DNA of 64,000 nucleotides from JAFGBI01 sp964480725 (GTDB lineage Bacteria > Myxococcota_A > Polyangia > Polyangiales > Polyangiaceae), in assembly GCA_964480725.1 (NCBI GenBank), contig CAYZQO010000018.1, positions 1-64,000 on the forward strand, written 5' to 3'. The notes below the pieces were generated by a model. It did no database searches, was not told where the DNA came from, and saw only the letters and a program-made list of their open reading frames with translations. Of this stretch, positions 17,130 to 24,153 are shown in pieces; position 1 is the stretch's first letter, and each line of letters opens with the position of its first letter. Position numbers and translations under genes: made by a program.

Positions 17130-18374
17130 ATGACCAGCGAGGCGCTCCCGACCGCGGCCGAGGCCGTGTTGACGTTCCTCGAAAGCGTGGGGCGCCGGTC
17201 GGAGGCGGAGCTCTACCTCAAGCTCTTCCGTGAGCAGCCGCCGCAGAGCTTCGCCCTGGTGGTGGCGGACGCGCAGGTCCTCAGCCGTGCGGTCGGCGGC
17301 GTCCTCGAGCAGCTCCGCTTCCTGGCCGACCTGGGGCTGGTGGCGCCCATCGTCGTGGGCGCCCAGAGCACCGAGCGGGCCGAGCAGCTCGCCGCCGAGC
17401 TCGGCGAGTGGCTGCCGGACGTGTCGCTCGTGTCGCGCCTCCACGCCATGGACGAGCCGGACCTCGTCGCGCGCCTCACCGAGGAGCTCCGCGGCGATCA
17501 GGTCCCCGTCGTCTGGTTCCGGCCCATCGCGGGGGAGCCCGCTCGCGCCCGCTTCGCACGGCTGGGCAGGCTCGCCCGCGACCTCGGGTCCCGCAAGGTG
17601 GTCTTGGTGCGCCAGCGCGGGAGCATCCGACTGCGCGACGAGCGAGGCGCCCACCCCTTCTCCGATCCGGGGGCGCTGCGCGAGGACGGCCAGATCTCCG
17701 TGCTCAACCTCCGCACCGACCTCGACCCCCTGCTCCTCGCCAACCAGCTCGCCCCAACGGACGCGCGGCTGCTGGAGCTGGTCGGCGCACTGCTCGACGA
17801 GGGGCGGGAGGGCACCCCTCCCACGGTGAGCGTCACCTCCCCGTTCACGCTGCTGCGCGAGCTCTTCACTGTGAAGGGTTCCGGGACGCTGGTGAAGGTC
17901 GGCAGCGACATCCGCCGCTACCCGTCCTACGCCGAGATCGACGTGGCGCGGCTCCGGGCGCTGCTGGAGCGCGCCTTCGGGCGGCCCCTGGTGCCCGGGT
18001 TCTTCGACCGCGAGCCCCTCGCACTGTATCTGGAGGCGACCTACCACGGAGCGGCGATCGTGGAGCCCTCCCCCTGCGGCTCCTACCTGACCAAATTCGC
18101 CGTGGAGCCGGTGGCGCAGGGCGAGGGCCTCGGCCACGACCTGTGGCAGGCGCTCACCCGGGAGCACCGGGCCCTGTTCTGGCGGGCAGCGCCGCACAAC
18201 CCCATCGGCTCCTGGTACGTGAAGCAGTGCGACGGGATGATGAGGCTGCCAGCTTGGCACGTCTTCTGGCGCGGCCTGGACCTCGCCTCGGTGACGCCGG
18301 CCATCACCGAGGCGCTCGCGCGGCCGCCCGATCTCGAACCAGCGCCGCCCCCGAGCGACGCCGCCCTGGGTTGA
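17130..18374 (+). CDS. N-acetylglutamate synthase-like protein, AAK plus NAT (DUF619) domains
   Basis: The 414-residue protein has an N-terminal amino-acid-kinase-like domain (about 10-240) and a C-terminal NAT/DUF619 acetyltransferase domain (about 250-400), the layout of animal-type N-acetylglutamate synthase and the bifunctional NAGS/K of Xanthomonas. Acetyl-CoA binding is marked by QGEGLG (330-335), with KFAVEPVAQ before it and the later WYVKQCDG block. The kinase-like half lacks the Lys and Gly-rich loops of active acetylglutamate kinase, so it probably lacks kinase activity and may only bind arginine or support the oligomer. It would make N-acetylglutamate for arginine synthesis. It stands alone, with no other arg gene nearby. 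Family call good; activity inferred. Confidence 0.8.
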   Translation: MTSEALPTAAEAVLTFLESVGRRSEAELYLKLFREQPPQSFALVVADAQVLSRAVGGVLEQLRFLADLGLVAPIVVGAQSTERAEQLAAELGEWLPDVSLVSRLHAMDEPDLVARLTEELRGDQVPVVWFRPIAGEPARARFARLGRLARDLGSRKVVLVRQRGSIRLRDERGAHPFSDPGALREDGQISVLNLRTDLDPLLLANQLAPTDARLLELVGALLDEGREGTPPTVSVTSPFTLLRELFTVKGSGTLVKVGSDIRRYPSYAEIDVARLRALLERAFGRPLVPGFFDREPLALYLEATYHGAAIVEPSPCGSYLTKFAVEPVAQGEGLGHDLWQALTREHRALFWRAAPHNPIGSWYVKQCDGMMRLPAWHVFWRGLDLASVTPAITEALARPPDLEPAPPPSDAALG

Positions 18375-18420
18375 CGACGACGGGGTCACGCCGGCGTCGA
18401 GCCGGGGACGGGCGCGGGAG

Positions 18421-20721
18421 TCACTGGCCGAGCGACTCGGCGCGGTTGACGATGCGTGGGGTGATGAAGATGACGAGCTCACCGCGCTGGTCGGTGCCGC
18501 GCCGGTGCTGGAACAAGAGGCCGAGGATGGGCAGATCGCCGAAGAACGGCACCTGATCCACGTTGCGGCCGGTGTTGCGGGTGTAGATACCGCCGATCAC
18601 CGCCGTGTGACCGTCCGCGATGAGCAGCGTCGTCTCCGCCTCCCGCTTGAGGATGGTGGGGTCGCCGCGGGCGGAGGTCTGGTTGAAATCGGGCTCGTCG
18701 CGGTTGACCTTCACGTTGAGGAGCACGCTCCCGTCGGCCGTGACGTGGGGCTTGACCAGGAGTTGGAGCTTGGCCTCCTGGAACACGGTCTGGACACCCT
18801 GCGCGCTCACCTGCGAGAACGGGATCATGGTGCCCTGCGAGATCCGTGCCTGCTGATTGTCCAGGGTGAGGATGCGCGGGCTGGAGAGGATCCGCACCAT
18901 GCCCGTCGCCTCGGCGGCGGTCAGGCGGAGGTTCATGTTGATGGTGTTGTCCACCGAGCCCATGGCGAAGCCGATGGCCCCGCCCTGCCCAGTGCCGGCG
19001 GGCGCGGGGAGGTTGACGGCGAAATTCGGATTCGCAATGGAGTTGGTGAACGGGCTCAGACCGGCGGTCGGCGTCGAGCCGTCGCTCGCGCCGCCGGCGA
19101 TCCCCAGCGTGTGCGGGAAGGCGAGCCCGGTCGGGTTCCCGGTCGCCGAGGAGAACGAGATATCACCGCCCCACTGGATGCCCAGATCACGGAAGTAGCG
19201 GCTCGTCGCCTCGATGATCCTGGCCTCGACCAGCACCTGCGGGGTCTGCGTGTCGAGCGCCCGGGTGAGCTCCTCGATCTGGTTGAGGTTGCCGGCGATG
19301 TCGCGAACAATGAGGACGTTGGTCCGCGCGTCCACCGCGATGGTCCCGCGACTGGAGAGCAGCTCCCGGGCGCGCGGTTGGATGTCGCCCGCGTCCCCGT
19401 AACTCACCGGGATGAGGCGGGTTTCCAGCGGCTCCAGGGCGACCTGTTGCTTGCGCCGCGCGAGCTCCTGGTCGCGCTCCTTCTGCAGGTCATCGAGGGG
19501 TGCGACCCGGATGAGGTTGCCCTGGCGAACCATCCCGAGCTTCTTGGACTGCAGGACCACGTCGAGCGCCTGGTCCCAGGGGACGTTTCGCATCCGGATG
19601 GTGACCGAACCCCTGACGTTGTCGGCGGTGATGATGTTGACGCGGCCGACGTCCGCGAGCAGCCGGAGTACGTTGTGGATGTCGGCGTCCTTCAGATCGA
19701 GGTCGATGCGGCGCCCGGTGAAGCGCTCGGGGCGAGCTTGCCCCAGCACCGCCGGAGTGAAGCCGCTAGCGTGATCGGGCGGCGCGGCCTCCGCCACCGC
19801 GGGGGGCGGCGCGAAGCCCCCGTGCACCTCGGGCAACCCCGCGACCACGTCCTCCACGGACACGGTCCGGGCACGGCGCGTGGGACCTCCGTCGGCGCCG
19901 ACGCCGGTGTCGGACCAGGCCTGCGCGGCGGCGGTGGCGAAGCTGAGGACCAGGGCGCCGCCTTCGCGGGCCACGATGGCCCGGGCGTCGTCGACGTGCT
20001 CGACGTCGACCACGACCTCGTCCGCGCGAGCCGCGCTCCCGTAGGTCGCGACGCTCGCGACCGGACCCCCGTAGGCGGACACGTCCAGCACTCGCTCGAG
20101 CGGCGCCGGGAGCTCCGCCCCTTCGAGCACGACCCGGGTCCGACCGGGGCGGGTCTGCACCGTCCGGTGGCGCACCTGACCGCCGACCTCGATCACCACC
20201 GCGTCGAGGCGAGACTCGTGCCGGAACCTTACGTCACCGATGCGCGCCCGGCCCGCCGGGGCGGCGGGTGCGGCGGCGCTCACGCGCACCGGCGCAGGAC
20301 GCGCGTCGCTGCCCGAATGGAGCGTGATCACCAGGCTGTCGTTGGTCGCCTCGACGGCGAACTGCGCGGGACGCGCCAGGGTCACCAGGACCCGCGTCGT
20401 GGTGCGCTTGTTCTGCTTGAACTCCTGGAGCAAGACACCGCCAACGAGACCCTGGCCCCGGGTGATGGCCGCGGGGGCGCCGTCGATGGTGGCGTCGGCG
20501 AGGTCCACGATGAGGCGGGTCCCGTTCCGGTCCAGGCGGGCCGTGTAGGTGGGCTTCGCCGTGACGCCCAGCCGGACGTGGGTGGCGTCGTCGCCGGCCT
20601 CGACCACCGCCGTGGTCACCGAGCGACCGCGCCCGGCCGCTCGCGCCGCGCCGGCCGAGACGACCAAGGCCACCAAGACGAGCAGGGCAACCGCCGGAAA
20701 CGCTCGAGCTCTGAACCTCAT
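18421..20721 (-). CDS. pilQ: Type IV pilus secretin PilQ
   Basis: The 766-residue protein forms the outer-membrane ring through which type IV pili pass. It has a signal peptide (about 1-28, ending in AARA) and two N-terminal AMIN-like domains (about 35-280) that bind peptidoglycan. The STN/secretin-N region begins at RRIDLDLKDADIHNVLRLL (about 335-480) and is followed by the C-terminal secretin domain (about 500-760). The conserved secretin end includes VIGGIYTRNTG and PILGLLFQHR. It is the last gene of pilMNOPQ but lies 340 bases beyond pilP, with its own candidate promoter. Needed for twitching motility. Confidence 0.95.
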   Translation of the reverse strand: MRFRARAFPAVALLVLVALVVSAGAARAAGRGRSVTTAVVEAGDDATHVRLGVTAKPTYTARLDRNGTRLIVDLADATIDGAPAAITRGQGLVGGVLLQEFKQNKRTTTRVLVTLARPAQFAVEATNDSLVITLHSGSDARPAPVRVSAAAPAAPAGRARIGDVRFRHESRLDAVVIEVGGQVRHRTVQTRPGRTRVVLEGAELPAPLERVLDVSAYGGPVASVATYGSAARADEVVVDVEHVDDARAIVAREGGALVLSFATAAAQAWSDTGVGADGGPTRRARTVSVEDVVAGLPEVHGGFAPPPAVAEAAPPDHASGFTPAVLGQARPERFTGRRIDLDLKDADIHNVLRLLADVGRVNIITADNVRGSVTIRMRNVPWDQALDVVLQSKKLGMVRQGNLIRVAPLDDLQKERDQELARRKQQVALEPLETRLIPVSYGDAGDIQPRARELLSSRGTIAVDARTNVLIVRDIAGNLNQIEELTRALDTQTPQVLVEARIIEATSRYFRDLGIQWGGDISFSSATGNPTGLAFPHTLGIAGGASDGSTPTAGLSPFTNSIANPNFAVNLPAPAGTGQGGAIGFAMGSVDNTINMNLRLTAAEATGMVRILSSPRILTLDNQQARISQGTMIPFSQVSAQGVQTVFQEAKLQLLVKPHVTADGSVLLNVKVNRDEPDFNQTSARGDPTILKREAETTLLIADGHTAVIGGIYTRNTGRNVDQVPFFGDLPILGLLFQHRRGTDQRGELVIFITPRIVNRAESLGQ

Positions 20722-20792
20722 TTCACCGGACTCCGATGGAAGGGAGAGTCGCCGCTGCCGAGCAAGTTGGGCACGTACGACCGTCGGTGAAA

Positions 20793-20822
20793 AGCCTAGC
20801 GGCTCGCGATCGAGCGGAACAA
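20793..20822 (-). promoter_or_regulatory. Candidate sigma70-type promoter for pilQ
   Basis: On the minus strand TTGTTC (20822-20817) and TAGGCT (20798-20793) are separated by 18 bases. Transcription would start near 20787, leaving a leader of about 66 bases before the pilQ ATG at 20721. A GGAG ribosome site is near the ATG. The boxes match consensus only partly. Confidence 0.4.
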
Positions 20823-20951
20823 ATTCGGGACGTCCCGCGCCGCGCTTCGATAACCGCGGCGTCGGTGGGGCGCCGGTCGGCGAACCCCGCGCTGCGCGCC
20901 CCGCGGCGACGGCAGCGGCGAAGGCTAGCGGCGCCGGGTCACGACCGCGGA

Positions 20952-20967
20952 GCGGGGCGGGCCCCGC
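20952..20967. other. Hairpin GCGGGG-CGGG-CCCCGC in the pilP-pilQ gap
   Basis: A perfect 6-bp GC stem with a 4-base loop lies about midway between pilP and pilQ. It could slow or end transcription from pilP, but no T-run follows on the minus strand. It may also be chance in sequence of this composition. Confidence 0.3.
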
Positions 20968-21034
20968 AGGGCTGGACCGCGACGTCGTGCGCGGTCGTCC
21001 GAGCCGGGGTTCCCACCGATGGCGCCGACCAGCC

Positions 21035-21051
21035 CCGCCCGGGCCCCGGGC
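21035..21051 (-). terminator. Terminator-like hairpin just after pilP
   Basis: CGCCCGG (21035-21041) pairs with CCGGGCG (21045-21051) around a 3-base loop, 11 bases beyond the pilP stop on the minus strand. No U-tract follows. Its position fits partial termination of the pilMNOP transcript before pilQ. Confidence 0.35.
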
Positions 21052-21061
21052 GCGGCGCCGG

Positions 21062-21676
21062 CTACTCCTCCTCGTTGGGCTCCTCGGTCCGGAGCGGGAT
21101 CACCTTGGTCGCGCTGGGAACGTCCGGGTTCTGCGGATCCTCCCGCACGAACACCACGTCACCGTCACGAACCCGCTCGACCCGCCAGTTGAGTTCGTAG
21201 GCCGCGCCGCGCTGACCGGGGGACTGGACGACCTCGGCGCGGCCGATGAACATGCCCCGCTTGATGGTGTACCCCTTGCCCGTGGGATCGACCACCATCG
21301 CCACCGGGGGATCGGCGTTCTGTACGATGCCGATCAACCGCAGCTGGTCGAGGGAGTACTTGTCGAGCAAGACCTCGCGCTGCGACTCCACCCGACCCTT
21401 GGCCTCGGCGGCGAAGTACTCCTCGTAGGAGCGGAAGGGGTCACGGCTCCGCTCGCTCTCACCGAACTCGTACTCCTCAAACGTCAGCCGCACCGCGGGC
21501 TCGGCGCTCGCGGAGGCCGACGCGGACGCCGAGGCTGGCGCGCGAGCCCGCTTCCCCGCCGACGCGCTCGCGGCCGGGCCGGACGCTTTCTTGCCGCCGC
21601 CCCCGCAGGCGACCGCCACGGCCACCGCCACGAACCCCGCCAGGACCCGCTTCGCCACCGCTTCGGCCGGGGTCAT
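21062..21676 (-). CDS. pilP: Type IV pilus inner-membrane lipoprotein PilP
   Basis: The 204-residue protein has a short signal with a lipobox-like VAVACGGG near residues 18-25, then a Lys/Ala/Ser-rich disordered stretch. The C-terminal half (about 75-190) matches PilP, with LDQLRLIGIVQNADPPVAMVVDP typical of the beta-sandwich HR domain. PilP links the PilN/PilO inner-membrane dimer to PilQ in the periplasm. It starts 2 bases after pilO. The tail ends in an acidic EEPNEEE. Confidence 0.9.
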   Translation of the reverse strand: MTPAEAVAKRVLAGFVAVAVAVACGGGGKKASGPAASASAGKRARAPASASASASASAEPAVRLTFEEYEFGESERSRDPFRSYEEYFAAEAKGRVESQREVLLDKYSLDQLRLIGIVQNADPPVAMVVDPTGKGYTIKRGMFIGRAEVVQSPGQRGAAYELNWRVERVRDGDVVFVREDPQNPDVPSATKVIPLRTEEPNEEE

Positions 21677-21678
21677 GG

Positions 21679-22308
21679 CTAGTTCTTCCCTCCGGCGCGC
21701 GCTCGCCCCCGGGCCGCGCCCTTGCCCGCCTTCTCCAGGTCGGCGTCGGTCAGCGAGCGGAACGCGGTCGCCTGGGCCTCCACCGACACCACCACGTTCT
21801 CGTCCTCGAGCTTCGGCGCCGTGATCGAGATGTCTTCCATGTTGATCACGCGATCGAGCTCGGAGATCGCCTGGAAGAACTTGGCCACACGGTGATAGCG
21901 CCCGGTCAGCCTCACCTTCATCGGCACCCGCGCGTAAAACTCCTGCTTGAGCTCGAGGTCGGGACTCCAGGCGATGAGAGTCACGCCGCTCAGATTAGCG
22001 ACGGACTGCACCGAGCTCAGGAAGGCCGGGTACTGGGCCTCGCTCGGCAAGATCTTCTCGATCTCGCTCTTGCGTTGCTCGCGTTCGTGGAGCTCCGCCA
22101 GGTCCTTCTGGTAGGCGCCTTCGGCCTTCTTCGCCTCGGCGAGGTCGGCCTTCAGCTTGTCCTCGCGCCTGACCTCCGCGGTGATCTTCTGCGCGACGTC
22201 CCCGTAGAAGACCACCCAGTACGCGACGCCGACCAGCGCGAGCGCGGCGACGATGATGCCGACCTTGGCCGGGAACGGCACGCGGCTGAGGATGGACTCC
22301 TTGGCCAT
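21679..22308 (-). CDS. pilO: Type IV pilus assembly protein PilO
   Basis: The 209-residue protein has a short cytoplasmic N-terminus, one membrane helix (about 14-32), a Lys/Glu/Ala-rich coiled coil (about 38-80) and a periplasmic ferredoxin-like domain. PilO pairs with PilN and carries PilP, forming the alignment subcomplex between the motor and the secretin. The coiled-coil end EKILPSEAQYPAFLSSVQ is characteristic. It begins 1 base after pilN and ends 2 bases before pilP. Confidence 0.9.
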   Translation of the reverse strand: MAKESILSRVPFPAKVGIIVAALALVGVAYWVVFYGDVAQKITAEVRREDKLKADLAEAKKAEGAYQKDLAELHEREQRKSEIEKILPSEAQYPAFLSSVQSVANLSGVTLIAWSPDLELKQEFYARVPMKVRLTGRYHRVAKFFQAISELDRVINMEDISITAPKLEDENVVVSVEAQATAFRSLTDADLEKAGKGAARGRARAGGKN

Positions 22309-22309
22309 G

Positions 22310-22948
22310 TCAGTACTTCACCTTCGCCTCGAGCTCGAACCGGACGAGCTGGATCCCCGTCTTCCCGCCGGTCCGGGCCGCCGGCATCAGCCGGACCTCG
22401 TGGAAGCACGAGGAGAGGTGCATGCGGCGGGCGAGCTCGCTGACGTCCTCACCGTCACGGGCGAAACCCTGCAGGCGGACCTTCCGCTGCGACTCGATGA
22501 AAGAGGTGAGCCACAACCGGCGCGGATCCCAGTTGGGGTTGTACATGGCGAGGGGATCGTCCCGGCGGATGCGGTCGAGGACCTCGGGGGCCACGGTCGG
22601 GCCCCGACCCGGCGTCAGGATCCGCGCGAACTCGAGGAGCAGGGTGGTGGGCCCAGTTCGGGCGCTCTGCAGCTGGGCGATGGCGTCCTCGCGCGCGCGA
22701 AGCTTGGCCAGCCTCGCGGTCACCTCGGCGTGATCCTGCACGGCCTTCTTGGACTGGGTGATCCGCGCCTCGAGCTCGCGGTTCTTGCGCGTCTGCTCCG
22801 CCAGCTGCTGGTTCTTGTAACCGTGGAAGACGAACAGCCCGGAAACCTCGGCCAAGAGCAGGATCAACAGCGCGACGAGCCACAGCTGGCTGCCCTCACG
22901 GCGCTCCGTGCCGCGGCGCTTCTGTGGGAGCAGGTTGATGCGGATCAT
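22310..22948 (-). CDS. pilN: Type IV pilus assembly protein PilN
   Basis: The 212-residue protein begins with MIRINLLPQKR, the conserved N-terminal peptide of PilN that docks into the groove of cytoplasmic PilM. One membrane helix (about 23-45) and a periplasmic coiled coil (about 50-95) follow, then the C-terminal domain that pairs with PilO. Its ATG overlaps the pilM stop as ATGA, so the two are made together. Confidence 0.94.
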   Translation of the reverse strand: MIRINLLPQKRRGTERREGSQLWLVALLILLLAEVSGLFVFHGYKNQQLAEQTRKNRELEARITQSKKAVQDHAEVTARLAKLRAREDAIAQLQSARTGPTTLLLEFARILTPGRGPTVAPEVLDRIRRDDPLAMYNPNWDPRRLWLTSFIESQRKVRLQGFARDGEDVSELARRMHLSSCFHEVRLMPAARTGGKTGIQLVRFELEAKVKY

Positions 22949-24018
22949 GACGTGCGCGTCTCCCGCTCCTTGCGCAGCGCGAGGCCGAGCGCGACCGGGA
23001 GCTGGGCCGCTCGCCGCTGGAGCAGCGTGGCGTCCACCTCACGCTCCACGCTGACGCCCTCGGTGGGCGCCCAGGCGGAGACGGGAACGCGCGCGCGACG
23101 CTCGATCGCCTGGGCGAGCGCCACCAGGTTCGCGGTCCCGCCGGTGAGATAGATGTGCGCGATCTCGTTCTCCCCACTGGTGGCCATGAAGAAATCCAAG
23201 GACCGCTGGATCTCGGCCGCGATGGAGTCGGTCACCGCCTCGATCACGGCGACCACCTGCTGGGGAACCATCCCCGGCCGGTTGGCGTCGTCCGTCGGCG
23301 AACCGCCGCACTTGTAGGCCTCGGCCTGCTCGAACGGGATATTGAGCTGCTTCTGGATCTCCTCGGTGATCACGTTACCACCGTTGGCGATCTCGCGAGT
23401 GAAGGCGCTGATCCCGTTGGAGACGATGTTGAGGGAGCTGAGGCTGGCGCCGACGTTGATGATCGCGATCGTCTGCTCGGGGGGCAGGCTCCGCGTCGCC
23501 TCGAACAGGTTCTGCACGGTGAACGCGTCGATGTCGCAGACCACGGGGCGCAGCTTCGCGTCACGGGCGAGCTGCGCGTAGTCGTTGATCTGGTCCCGCT
23601 TGGCGGCCACCAGCAACAGGTCCATCTGGCTCGCCTCCGGCCGCCGCCTCAGCACCTGGTAGTCCACCTGGACATCCTTGATGTCGAAGGGGATGTGCTG
23701 CTCCGCCTCCCAGTGGATCTGCTCGTCGAGCTCCGCCGCCGTCATGATGGGGACGGTGATCTTGCGGATGATGACGCTCTGACCGGAGACGCTCAGCGCG
23801 ACCTCCCGCTGGCGGATGCGTGCGTCGTGGAAGACCCGCTGGAGCACCTCCACCACGTTTCCGGCGTCCATCACCTGCCCGTCCACGATGGTCTGTGGCG
23901 GGAGCGGGGCGAACCCGAAGCGGACGAGGGAGGGGACCCGCCGGACCTCGCGGATCTGGCAGACCTTGATCGAGCTCGTACCGATGTCGACGCCGACCAG
24001 GTTCCTGCCTTCGCCCAT
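22945..24018 (-). CDS. pilM: Type IV pilus actin-like ATPase PilM
   Basis: The 357-residue cytoplasmic protein has the actin-like fold of PilM/FtsA. The first phosphate loop is VGVDIGTSSIKVCQI near the N-terminus and the second is IINVGASLSSLNI. The adenosine motif is YLTGGTANL near residue 285. PilM binds the PilN N-terminus and couples the cytoplasmic motor ATPases to the envelope complex. ATG 24018 was chosen because a longer start would add an unrelated tail before the conserved MGEGRNLVGVDIG. It is the first gene of the pilMNOP(Q) operon. Confidence 0.94.
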   Translation of the reverse strand: MGEGRNLVGVDIGTSSIKVCQIREVRRVPSLVRFGFAPLPPQTIVDGQVMDAGNVVEVLQRVFHDARIRQREVALSVSGQSVIIRKITVPIMTAAELDEQIHWEAEQHIPFDIKDVQVDYQVLRRRPEASQMDLLLVAAKRDQINDYAQLARDAKLRPVVCDIDAFTVQNLFEATRSLPPEQTIAIINVGASLSSLNIVSNGISAFTREIANGGNVITEEIQKQLNIPFEQAEAYKCGGSPTDDANRPGMVPQQVVAVIEAVTDSIAAEIQRSLDFFMATSGENEIAHIYLTGGTANLVALAQAIERRARVPVSAWAPTEGVSVEREVDATLLQRRAAQLPVALGLALRKERETRTS

Positions 24019-24090
24019 GAGACCTCGCGAGCGGATCCCAGTCCGCCTAGGAAAACTCTGGCATCCGACGCCGACGTCCGGCAAGAAACC

Positions 24091-24120
24091 CGCCACGCCG
24101 GACCCCTGGCCGGCGTGGCG
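24091..24120 (-). terminator. Intrinsic terminator after the 24154-26772 gene
   Basis: CGCCACGCCGG at 24091-24101 pairs perfectly over 11 bp with CCGGCGTGGCG at 24110-24120, with an 8-base loop. On the minus strand the stem is followed by GGTTTCTTG, a short T-rich tract. It lies 33 bases beyond the stop of the secreted glycosidase-like gene and separates it from pilM. The best terminator in the window. Confidence 0.7.
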
Positions 24121-24153
24121 AGCGTGCCGGACGAGCTCGCCCCGGGCGGCGGC

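Larger units (their letters stand above)
20722..21061. other. 340-bp pilP-pilQ intergenic region
   Basis: No plausible gene is seen. The region holds two GC-rich hairpins and a promoter-like pair on the minus strand (listed separately). The other pil junctions here are between a 4-base overlap and a 2-base gap, so this spacing is exceptional within the operon. Confidence 0.6.

Noticed and set aside
18505..20790. Plus-strand frame of 761 codons opposite pilQ
   Set aside because: Shadow of the secretin frame; no signal peptide or domain.
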